A DNA stretch of 51,123 nucleotides from Bacteroidota bacterium (GTDB lineage Bacteria > Bacteroidota > Bacteroidia > Chitinophagales > Chitinophagaceae): assembly GCA_029558715.1 (NCBI GenBank), contig JAKQEA010000073.1:1-51123 (forward strand). Reading direction: 5' to 3'. Under the pieces are notes generated by a model. It was not told the origin of the DNA. It ran no database searches and saw only the letters and a program-made list of their open reading frames with translations. Shown piece after piece: positions 25,201 through 32,063 of this stretch (positions are counted from its first letter, which is position 1; each line of letters begins with the position of its first letter). The position numbers and the translations under genes are program-made.

Positions 25201-26022
25201 GTGAATAAAACAGCTTTATATGCAGTGATGATTGCCTTACTGGTTCCCCTTATCTCCTATTTTATTGTAAAGGGAAAAAGTGAGCATACCATTTTAATGC
25301 CCCGGCATTATCTTCCTGATTCTGTTATTACGGGTACTGAAAAGGGGAAAAGAATAACCGATACTATTTGGCACAAAGCAGGGGATATTTCACTAATCAA
25401 CCAAACAGGAACGACCATAACATGGGACAGCCTGAAAGGCAAGATCATCATAGCCGATTTTTTCTTTACCCGTTGTCCTACCATTTGCCCGGGAATGACG
25501 ATGAATATGAAACGACTGGCATCATCCATTCACAACGGGAAGAGAGTAGGTGATAAAACGAATAAGCTGGTTCATTTCCTTTCTTTCAGCATTGACCCGG
25601 AAAGAGATTCCGTAGAGCGGTTAAAATACTGGGCTGACAGGTTTCAGATAGACCCGGAGCAATGGTGGCTGCTTACCGGGGATAAGAAATCTATTTATGA
25701 TTTTGCATTGAACGAAGTAAAGCTGGGGCTTATTGATGGAGAAGGGGTAGACAGCAATTTTATACATAGTGATAAATTTGTACTGATAGACAGTAACCGG
25801 CATGTGAGGGGTTACTACAGCGGGTTAGATTCTGCTTCATTATCAAAATTATCCAACGACCTGGTGATGCTGACTATGGAAAAGGACCCTAATCGTAAAA
25901 GTTTTTTTGCCGGCAAGTTGCAAATCATGGCTGTTTCTTTTTTACTCGCTATACTGGGGGTATTCTTATTGCTATTCTTCTTACGAAAAAACAAAAAAAA
26001 TGCTGAAAGCGGTATTGGTTAA
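25201..26022 (+). CDS. SCO1/SenC copper chaperone for CuA assembly
   Basis: 273 residues from a GTG start at 25201; the first ATG in frame is inside the signal anchor. Residues ~5-23 form an N-terminal membrane anchor. The thioredoxin-fold domain carries the copper ligands Cys92 and Cys96 in FTRCPTICPG and His189 in NFIHSDKFVLID, a complete SCO set. A second hydrophobic helix lies near the C-terminus (~243-265), which is unusual: most SCO proteins have only the N-terminal anchor. It overlaps the next gene by 23 bases. It delivers copper to the CuA site of coxB. Confidence 0.93.
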   Translation: MNKTALYAVMIALLVPLISYFIVKGKSEHTILMPRHYLPDSVITGTEKGKRITDTIWHKAGDISLINQTGTTITWDSLKGKIIIADFFFTRCPTICPGMTMNMKRLASSIHNGKRVGDKTNKLVHFLSFSIDPERDSVERLKYWADRFQIDPEQWWLLTGDKKSIYDFALNEVKLGLIDGEGVDSNFIHSDKFVLIDSNRHVRGYYSGLDSASLSKLSNDLVMLTMEKDPNRKSFFAGKLQIMAVSFLLAILGVFLLLFFLRKNKKNAESGIG

Positions 26023-26542
26023 GAATGATAGAAAAGCAAGAACCTTAGTTTATCTTTTCTCGTTTATTGTTTTCACGGCAGTGGTATTACTGAGCCGGGT
26101 AAAACTAAATGTTGATCTCGGGTTTGATGTGCACCTTTTTGCACAGGCTAATGCCATAATTAATTCAACTGTGGCAGTATTGCTGGTTGCAGCATTGGTA
26201 GCAGTGAAAACAAAGAAATACCGGGTGCATAAGAACCTGATGATCGCCGCTATGCTATTGTCTGTTCTTTTTCTGATCAGCTATATCTGCCATCATCTCT
26301 TTGCAGGAGAAACAAAGTTTGGTGCAGAAGGAATCAGTAAGACTATTTATTATATCATTCTCTTCACCCATATCCCGTTGGCAGGGCTGATACTCCCCTT
26401 TATTTTATTTACGGCCTACAGGGCACTGATAGGGGAGTGGCCGCAACATAAGAAGCTGGCAAAAATAACCTGGCCCATTTGGTTCTATGTGGCTGTTACA
26501 GGAGTTGTAGTGTACTGGATGATCAGCCCCTATTATGTCTAG
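26000..26542 (+). CDS. DUF420 / CtaM-like oxidase assembly protein
   Basis: 180 residues from the ATG at 26000. A longer frame from 25907 reads through the SCO gene and is rejected. Five membrane helices. Conserved His and Asn positions are VHLFAQANAIINS, YRVHKNLMI, CHHLF and THIPLAGL. The DUF420 family includes CtaM (YozB), needed for assembly of heme-copper oxidase in Bacillus and Staphylococcus, and the position behind SCO and cox genes supports that role. It ends tail-to-tail with the alkyltransferase-like gene, with a 4-base overlap at CTAG. Confidence 0.88.
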   Translation: MLKAVLVKNDRKARTLVYLFSFIVFTAVVLLSRVKLNVDLGFDVHLFAQANAIINSTVAVLLVAALVAVKTKKYRVHKNLMIAAMLLSVLFLISYICHHLFAGETKFGAEGISKTIYYIILFTHIPLAGLILPFILFTAYRALIGEWPQHKKLAKITWPIWFYVAVTGVVVYWMISPYYV

Positions 26543-26928
26543 AATCCTAACTCTTTAGCAGGGTCCCAAAAGAGCTTTTTAAATTCAACTACCTGCTCAT
26601 TTTTTACTTTAACCCCTTCTTTCTTCAGTAGTTGTTCCATTAAACCGGGTGGAGAAAAATAATACTTACCAGTGAGCATTCCAATTCGATTAACGACCCG
26701 GTGAGCCGGTACTTTCGGTTTAACCCTTCCCGCTCCATTCATAGCCCAGCCAACCATTCGGGCGGATGATTTGGCGCCTAGACAGGCAGCTATAGCACCA
26801 TAGCTGGTTACTCTTCCTTTTGGAATTTGCCGGGCCACTTCAAAAACCAATTCAAAGAAACTCTCTTCTTTTTTTCCGGAAGGTCTTATTGCTTTTGGCT
26901 TTTCGGGAGACTTCTTTTTAACAGTCAT
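26539..26928 (-). CDS. Alkyltransferase-like (ATL) DNA-binding protein
   Basis: 129 residues. The fold is the C-terminal DNA-binding domain of O6-methylguanine methyltransferase: FFELVFEVARQIPKGRVTSYGAIA (recognition region) and GYGAIAACLGAKSSARMVGWAMN-like helix with the Arg finger. The active-site PCHR of MGMT is PAHR here (VPAHRVVNRIG, about residues 84-94), so it cannot accept an alkyl group. ATL proteins bind O6-alkylguanine and pass it to nucleotide excision repair. The N-terminus is basic. It shares a transcript with the next genes (15 bases). Confidence 0.88.
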   Translation of the reverse strand: MTVKKKSPEKPKAIRPSGKKEESFFELVFEVARQIPKGRVTSYGAIAACLGAKSSARMVGWAMNGAGRVKPKVPAHRVVNRIGMLTGKYYFSPPGLMEQLLKKEGVKVKNEQVVEFKKLFWDPAKELGF

Positions 26929-26943
26929 GTTATGAAGATAAAT

Positions 26944-27132
26944 CTATTTTGACTTGCCCTTTTCTTTCAGCAGGACCGATCTTTTTGGTTCCGGTACGTT
27001 TTCATATTGAAAAGGGCAATGTTTACAACCATTACCACAACAGTAACCTTTTTCCAGGTGATATTGCTCTGTTAATACCACAAAGCCTTCTTCATTGATA
27101 TAATAATGAGTACCCTCAATCAAGTCCTTCAT
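26944..27132 (-). CDS. DUF5522 small cysteine protein
   Basis: 62 residues. HYYINEEGFVVLTEQYHL is followed by GYCCGNGCKHCPF (about residues 29-41). The four cysteines (CC-x3-C-x2-C) probably bind zinc or an Fe-S cluster. This is the DUF5522 pattern, a family of unknown role. The start overlaps the 3' end of trmB by 17 bases, so translation is coupled with a tRNA modification gene. Confidence 0.85.
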   Translation of the reverse strand: MKDLIEGTHYYINEEGFVVLTEQYHLEKGYCCGNGCKHCPFQYENVPEPKRSVLLKEKGKSK

Positions 27133-27826
27133 GCTGCATCAGTTTTTCTTTAAGCTTCATGTCCGTTTCTTTACCCGGTAGTTGCGTCGGTAAAGAGAAA
27201 CACAGGTAATGTATGCGGTTGCTTCCTGCAATATCGAGTGATTCGTAATGTGTTTTAATTTTTAGTTCATCACCTATGGTATCTTCTTTATAAACGTCGG
27301 CAGAATCATAGTGTATTAGACAATCATACATCTCAATCACAGTTTTTGTAAAATGATACAGATCCGGACTGTCAGTTTTCAAATGAATTAAACCACCGGG
27401 AGCAAGAAATTGTTGATACAGGCGTAAAAATTTTGGATGCGTCAGCCTTTTTTTTGCTTTTGAAAGCCGAAGTTGAGGATCTGGGAAAGTGATCCATATA
27501 GCTGACACTTCATTGGATCCAAAATATTCGGCTATCTGGTCTATCTGTGTTCGCAGAAAAGCCACATTGAGAAGATTATTTTGCAATGCTTTTTTGGCGC
27601 CTACCCAGATGCGATTTCCTTTCAGATCAACCCCAACAAAATTTTGACCAGGATATAATTGGCCGAGTCCAACTGCATACTCTCCCTTGCCACAAGCTAA
27701 TTCCAGTGTTAGGGGATTCTTATTGCCAAAGAATGATCCCCATTTTCCGGCCATATTCTTGGGAAACTGGAGGACGTTGCGAAAGGTTTCCAGTTCAGCA
27801 AAACGAATTAATTTCTTCTGACCCAT
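27116..27826 (-). CDS. trmB: tRNA (guanine-N7-)-methyltransferase
   Basis: 236 residues. It methylates G46 of tRNA with S-adenosylmethionine. The SAM site is LELACGKGEYAVGLG (about residues 40-54) with the acidic VGVDLKGNR strand. The family signature is WITFPDPQLRLSKAKKRLTH (about residues 110-129). The length is usual. It starts 58 bases upstream (in strand sense) of the DUF3078 gene end; the two are probably separate transcripts. Confidence 0.95.
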   Translation of the reverse strand: MGQKKLIRFAELETFRNVLQFPKNMAGKWGSFFGNKNPLTLELACGKGEYAVGLGQLYPGQNFVGVDLKGNRIWVGAKKALQNNLLNVAFLRTQIDQIAEYFGSNEVSAIWITFPDPQLRLSKAKKRLTHPKFLRLYQQFLAPGGLIHLKTDSPDLYHFTKTVIEMYDCLIHYDSADVYKEDTIGDELKIKTHYESLDIAGSNRIHYLCFSLPTQLPGKETDMKLKEKLMQHEGLD

Positions 27827-27883
27827 AAGCGGTCAAAGATAACTTAATTGTAAGTGACGTTCTGCAGACGATAGGTAATGGTA

Positions 27884-28813
27884 TCAGATCTTTACTTGCA
27901 ACCCTACCCCAATGATTGATTTAAATTGCAGGGCCGGGGAGGAGTTTGTTTTTCCAAACAGCTGAACATCGTTATCATATATCATATCAATATTCCAGCT
28001 AAAAGCAATGATCCTGGCAACTTTAGCTGATAAGATATTGGTCATGAAAATATCAATATTCTGCGGATCCTTTTTATAGTTAGAGAATATATCCAGCCTG
28101 CTTTTATAGGAAACAAACTTATTAAATGACTTTTGATATCCTATAGTGGCAAAAGCGCCGTTTTGATTGATACTATGAGTGCCGTGAGCTACTCCATACT
28201 CACCTTTTTCTGACAAAACACTATCCCTTACAAATACCCAACGGGAAGTAACAGGTGAAAGAAATATAGAGAGGTCCTTATTAGGTTTATAATCGATGCC
28301 CTGGCTGATTACTGCATAAGCGGGTGATAAAAAGGCTGAAGCAAAAGTTTTTACATTGTCAGGATATGTATAACCCTTTAAAAACTGGGAGCGGAAATTA
28401 CCAAGTGTAGCAAGGTTGAATTTTTTATTTAATGCAAATCCATATTTTGACAAGAGATCAAACCGATCATCATTCTTGCGGCTACCCAGGCTGGTGGTAT
28501 TTATATAACCAAAATTTACATCAAAAGTATTGTCCCAGCTGTGCTTTCCATTTTTATAAAACCCAAACAAGCGAAATGAGGTATTGGCAGTAAAGGAGAA
28601 ATCATCGCCTCCGGCCGCCCAGTTACTTTGGCTGCCCTGTCCTATACTCAGGCTAAACGCTCCGCCTGTTTTCCATTTTCTCCACCCGGTATCGGGAATA
28701 TCTTTTTTTACCTGGCGAAGAGATTCCACTTGTAACTTTTTAACAATAGCGTCCTGCGAAAAAGCAATTAGTGGAAGTAAAAACAATAGAAATGATAAAA
28801 CTTTCCTGTTCAT
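27884..28813 (-). CDS. DUF3078 outer-membrane beta-barrel protein, copy 1
   Basis: 309 residues from the ATG at 28813; a GTG one codon earlier is in frame but less likely. The signal peptide (VLSFLLFLLPLIAFSQ) is followed by GWRKWKTGGAFSLSIGQGSQSNWAAGGDDFSFT, the SQSNWAAGG signature of DUF3078. The rest alternates like amphipathic strands, and the C-terminus ends with a hydrophobic strand (KSIIGVGLQVKI) as in outer-membrane barrels. The ligand is unknown. A close paralogue lies 211 bases away on the same strand (29025-29948). Confidence 0.85.
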   Translation of the reverse strand: MNRKVLSFLLFLLPLIAFSQDAIVKKLQVESLRQVKKDIPDTGWRKWKTGGAFSLSIGQGSQSNWAAGGDDFSFTANTSFRLFGFYKNGKHSWDNTFDVNFGYINTTSLGSRKNDDRFDLLSKYGFALNKKFNLATLGNFRSQFLKGYTYPDNVKTFASAFLSPAYAVISQGIDYKPNKDLSIFLSPVTSRWVFVRDSVLSEKGEYGVAHGTHSINQNGAFATIGYQKSFNKFVSYKSRLDIFSNYKKDPQNIDIFMTNILSAKVARIIAFSWNIDMIYDNDVQLFGKTNSSPALQFKSIIGVGLQVKI

Positions 28814-28974
28814 CACATTGGTTCGTTTACTTTAGAAAAGGGGTTGTACAGTGCACTAGTTTTCAGCAGGGTTCGGCAAAGATATATGGACAAAGAAACA
28901 ACAGAAAGAGATTATTTATTTTATACAGAATGTTAAAACATAGCAGATGCTAATGAGTGTTTGTATACTAAAAA

Positions 28975-29006
28975 AAACCACATTCAGTAGATACTGAATG
29001 TGGTTT
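28975..29006 (-). terminator. Rho-independent terminator of the upstream DUF3078 copy
   Basis: AAACCACATTCAG and CTGAATGTGGTTT form a perfect 13-bp stem around TAGATA (two more pairs are possible). On the minus strand seven T's follow directly. It lies 18 bases after the stop of the 29025-29948 gene. The remaining 28817-28974 shows nothing I can name. Confidence 0.8.
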
Positions 29007-29024
29007 GTGATACTAAGAAACAAA

Positions 29025-29948
29025 TCAGAATTTAAGCAGAAACCCAATACCAATCAGGGACTTGACCTGCAAGGCGGCCGACCGCTGATTTTTACCAAAT
29101 AATCTTACATCATCGTCATATATAAAATCCAAACTCCAGGACACGGATAATACTTTACCCAGTTTTGCATTCAGGATGTTTGACATAAAGAGGTCAATAT
29201 TCTGAGGGTTATGCTTGTAATTGGAAAACAGGTCAAGCCTGCTTTTATAGGTAATAAACTTGTTGAATTCTTTCAGGTAGTTAATGCTCGCAAAAGCACC
29301 GAATTCTAAATTAGATTTTTTTCCGGGTGTTACTCCATACAAACCTTTATTGGCAAGAGCTGTATCCCTTACGAAAACCCAGCGGGCCGTTACAGGTGAA
29401 AAAAAGATAGAAAGATTTTTAGCTGGTTTATAATCGAGACCAATACTGGTTAATAAATAACCCGGCGCCATGAAAGCAGACGAAAAGGTTTTCATATTAT
29501 CAGGATAGGTATATCCTTTAAATAATTGTGAACGAAGACTGATAAGTCCCGAAAGATTAAGCTTGGGATTTAATGCATAACCATATTTTGAAAGCAGGTC
29601 AAAACGGTCATCATTCTTGCGGCTGCCCAGGCTGGTTGTATTTACATACCCGATATTAAAATCAAATGTATTATCCCAGCTATGTTTATCTTTTTTGTGA
29701 AATGCATAAAGGCTGAGTAATGAATTTACAGAAAGGGAAAAATTATCACCACCAGCCGCCCAGTTGCTCAGGGAGCCTTGTGATATATTGATCCCATAGA
29801 GTCCGCCTTTTCGCCATAATTTCTTTGTAGTGTCTTCTTCTTTTTTAATTATTCTATCCGCCTCAGCACGGAGTGCTTTAACAGTTCCATCCTGTGCAGA
29901 TACAAGCAGGGGAAGGATTAGAAGTGTAAGGGGTATAAACTTTTTCAT
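29025..29948 (-). CDS. DUF3078 outer-membrane beta-barrel protein, copy 2
   Basis: 307 residues. It has the same layout as copy 1: signal peptide (FIPLTLLILPLLVSAQ), a helical linker (LRAEADRIIKKEEDT), SQ/SLSNWAAGGDNFSLS, the conserved TTSLGSRKNDDRFDLLSKYG block and a terminal strand IGIGFLLKF. The two copies share most residues of the barrel, so they arose by tandem duplication. It is terminated by the hairpin at 28975-29006, so the paralogues are expressed from separate units. Function unknown. Confidence 0.85.
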   Translation of the reverse strand: MKKFIPLTLLILPLLVSAQDGTVKALRAEADRIIKKEEDTTKKLWRKGGLYGINISQGSLSNWAAGGDNFSLSVNSLLSLYAFHKKDKHSWDNTFDFNIGYVNTTSLGSRKNDDRFDLLSKYGYALNPKLNLSGLISLRSQLFKGYTYPDNMKTFSSAFMAPGYLLTSIGLDYKPAKNLSIFFSPVTARWVFVRDTALANKGLYGVTPGKKSNLEFGAFASINYLKEFNKFITYKSRLDLFSNYKHNPQNIDLFMSNILNAKLGKVLSVSWSLDFIYDDDVRLFGKNQRSAALQVKSLIGIGFLLKF

Positions 29949-29983
29949 ACTATTACTTTTAATTTTGCCGGGTCAAATAATGG

Positions 29984-31135
29984 TTAATCTCCAAAAGTTA
30001 CCCCGCTTCTTATTCTGTTCAGGAGCTGGTTATAACAATTATTAATAAGGCGCTCAGCAATCTGGTTGCGTCCCGGGGCATTGAATCCGGAGTTATTATT
30101 GATAAGTGCCCAATCGGAAGGTTCAAGAGCACGGCTGTCACCAGTATATCTTGCTCTTTCTTCTCTCCAGGTATAATTGTCAGGGAAACGGTCAGATAAA
30201 TAATTGCGGCCCGTGGCCCAGTCATAAATACGGCATTCGAGAGAAGCCCTGCTTTGCAGTACTTGTCTTGTTACATAAACAGTTGCATACACGGTTTCGT
30301 AAATTGGCTGTGGCGGGTTTGATTTGGTTTGCCCCGTTTTGATTTTTTTTGAGCGTTGTATAGTGTATTCATCCCGGTAGACAGGACTAATATACAAGTC
30401 ATTAAAGTTTAGTTCTACAATTCGGTCGGCCCGGATACGTTGCGCATCTGCATCTCTGTCCGTATAAAAACGCAGATGCTGGTACGAGGAAGAACTATTA
30501 AGATCCTGCACCATTTTATACTGAAGATAATCCCGGTCAAATCCCCAATAGGTCCATCCGAAGTTGTAATAATTTACCGGCCGCACCACTACTTTAATTG
30601 TAGCCATTTCTTTAGCCTGTTGCATCAATGATCTTATATTTTTATAGCCAGGATAAGCGTTGTTAGATTTTACAAATAAATCATAAGCTTTTCTTGCATA
30701 AGGCCGGTTGTTATAATTAAGATAGCTTATTCCTTCATTGTAATATTCTTCTGCAGCATTCAGTTTGGCTTCCCGGATTCGTTGCTCAGGGTTCCACGGA
30801 TCAGGAATGATTTTACTTAGTACAGCACTGCCTTTGATTTCAATATACAGTTTTTCGGCTACTCCCAGCTGTTTAGATATTTCGATCCAGCGGTCACCTT
30901 CATTCATATTGTTATAAGTGTCTTTATTTATATTTTTTCTTGTTTCTGCAGCTTGCTGGTAAGCCTGGGGTAATAGCTTAGCAGCTTCGGCATCATTGGC
31001 ATTTTTCTTTAACCGTTCAATCAGCTCAAAGACAATTTTATCATCAGCAGTGTACCTTTTTTCAATTTTAGCCCCGGGAGAGCAACTAATATATAGTGTA
31101 AGAACAAGTAACCATGCAGTAATTTGTAGATTCAT
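29984..31135 (-). CDS. Conserved lipoprotein of unknown function
   Basis: 383 residues. The signal ends LTLYISC, a lipobox with Cys18. Residues ~30-185 are helical with a repeat-like pattern (NAAEEYYNEGISYLNYNNRPYARKAYDLF), resembling TPR units. The C-terminal part (IKVVVRPVNYYNFGWTYWGFDRDYLQYKMVQDL onward, in short segments) is beta-rich and holds many aromatic residues. It is probably anchored in the outer or inner membrane leaflet on the periplasmic side. A likely -7 box lies at 31193-31200. I know Bacteroidota relatives only as hypotheticals. Confidence 0.75.
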   Translation of the reverse strand: MNLQITAWLLVLTLYISCSPGAKIEKRYTADDKIVFELIERLKKNANDAEAAKLLPQAYQQAAETRKNINKDTYNNMNEGDRWIEISKQLGVAEKLYIEIKGSAVLSKIIPDPWNPEQRIREAKLNAAEEYYNEGISYLNYNNRPYARKAYDLFVKSNNAYPGYKNIRSLMQQAKEMATIKVVVRPVNYYNFGWTYWGFDRDYLQYKMVQDLNSSSSYQHLRFYTDRDADAQRIRADRIVELNFNDLYISPVYRDEYTIQRSKKIKTGQTKSNPPQPIYETVYATVYVTRQVLQSRASLECRIYDWATGRNYLSDRFPDNYTWREERARYTGDSRALEPSDWALINNNSGFNAPGRNQIAERLINNCYNQLLNRIRSGVTFGD

Positions 31136-31192
31136 AAGAAGAGTTTAATAAAAACAAAGGTCGGTTCCTGCCTTAGGCGAAATGAGGTAGTG

Positions 31193-31200
31193 CAAAAATA
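31193..31200 (-). promoter_or_regulatory. -7 element for the lipoprotein gene
   Basis: TATTTTTG on the minus strand matches TAnnTTTG. A start near 31189 would give a leader of about 54 bases. It lies just after the terminator of the RNA gene (31205-31227); a clear -33 element was not found. Confidence 0.4.
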
Positions 31201-31204
31201 AAAA

Positions 31205-31227
31205 AGCCCCTGTTAAAAACAGAGGCT
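31205..31227 (-). terminator. Rho-independent terminator of the tRNA-like RNA gene
   Basis: On the minus strand AGCCTCTGTT pairs with AACAGGGGCT (one G-U) around TTT, followed by five T's, A and five more T's. It begins 19 bases after the CCA of the RNA at 31247-31421, so the RNA has its own end. Confidence 0.8.
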
Positions 31228-31246
31228 AAAAAATCGCATATGAGAA

Positions 31247-31421
31247 TGGCTGTAGGGGGAGGGATCGAACCTCCACGGAGCAGTTAGTTGTAGCACAAAG
31301 TTCAGTGGTCGACCCTGGTCGCTCCTGCATTGCTGCAAAAGCGGCTCTATGCTATATTTATCCTGTTATCTCCACCCCCGAGACAAGAGGGCATGTCTGC
31401 CAAAAATTTCATCACCCCACA
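31247..31421 (-). ncRNA. Unidentified structured RNA with tRNA-like ends
   Basis: The 3' end on the minus strand is a perfect T-arm, GGAGG-TTCGATC-CCTCC (31274-31258), then CCCTACA, G and CCA (31257-31247). TGTGGGG at 31421-31415 pairs with CCCTACA with a single G-U, giving a seven-pair acceptor stem about 175 bases apart. Behind it come TG, a D-arm-like loop with GG, and CCCTC-TTGTCTC-GGGGG (31391-31375), which looks like an anticodon arm reading GUC, though U follows the anticodon where a purine is expected. About 100 bases lie between that arm and the T-arm. They hold a ten-pair hairpin with a GCAA tetraloop (31320-31343). An alternative stem AGACA/TGTCT (31398-31381) excludes the GUC arm. 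It could be a reduced tmRNA, a tRNA with a giant variable arm or a new tRNA-like RNA. No tag peptide or tmRNA core was seen. Confidence 0.65.
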
Positions 31422-31444
31422 GTGTTAATAAGAACTTGATGAGA

Positions 31445-31477
31445 CAAATGTAGGGTGATTTGGCAATATGTTCCAAA
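31445..31477 (-). promoter_or_regulatory. Promoter of the tRNA-like RNA gene
   Basis: On the minus strand TTTG (31477-31474) and TACATTTG (31452-31445) are 21 bp apart and match both Bacteroidota promoter elements exactly. Transcription would start near 31440, about 20 bases before the acceptor stem. Beyond it, 31478-31560 is very A/T-rich leader sequence of the Lrp gene. Confidence 0.65.
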
Positions 31478-31560
31478 TTTTCTAATAAAAATTTTAAAAT
31501 TATAGATAATATTTAATAAATTGCTATTTATAGTAAAAAATATCAAAATTCTATTTAAAA

Positions 31561-32025
31561 ATGGCCTCAAAATTAAATCTGGACAAACTCGATCTGCAGA
31601 TCATCCATCATATGATGGAGAATGCGGAGATATCATATGCAGACCTTGGTAAAAAATTATTTGTGTCGGGAGCTACGATTCATGTACGTATCAAAAAATT
31701 ACAGGAGGCCGGAGTGGTTAAAGGTACGAGGTTAAAGGCAGACCTCAGGCAACTGGGATACGATGTTATTGCATTCATAGGAATATACCTGAAGGAAAGC
31801 TCTCTTTATGATACGGTAGCAAAAGACCTGCAGAAAATTCCGGAGATAGTCCGATTGAATTATACTACCGGTAACTACAGCATGTTTGCAGAAATTGTTT
31901 GCAAGGACATTACACAGCTTAGATTTGTATTGCACGACCAGTTGCAGAAGATAAAAGGAATCGAACGTACAGAAACTTTTATTTCGCTGGAGGAGAGTTT
32001 CAGCAGAAATGTGAAAGTAATATAA
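31561..32025 (+). CDS. Lrp/AsnC family transcriptional regulator
   Basis: 154 residues. The N-terminal winged helix reads KLDLQIIHHMMENAEISYADLGKKL, then SGATIHVRIKKLQEAGVV (recognition helix, about residues 38-55). The C-terminal part is the RAM/ACT-like ligand domain (FIGIYLKESSLYDTVAKDL, GNYSMFAEIVCKD). Lrp-type proteins bind amino acids and act as octameric regulators. It is divergent from the RNA gene and lies 38 bases before a flippase gene, so it could regulate either; targets are unknown. Confidence 0.93.
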   Translation: MASKLNLDKLDLQIIHHMMENAEISYADLGKKLFVSGATIHVRIKKLQEAGVVKGTRLKADLRQLGYDVIAFIGIYLKESSLYDTVAKDLQKIPEIVRLNYTTGNYSMFAEIVCKDITQLRFVLHDQLQKIKGIERTETFISLEESFSRNVKVI

Positions 32026-32063
32026 TCCCTGCATTACCCGATTGAACTTATTAATGCTGATAC

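Noticed and set aside
31247-31421. Canonical tmRNA or ordinary tRNA at the RNA gene
   Set aside because: No tag-coding frame ending in a small-residue tail was found, the length is under half of a usual tmRNA, and the two tRNA halves are about 100 bases too far apart; kept as unidentified RNA.
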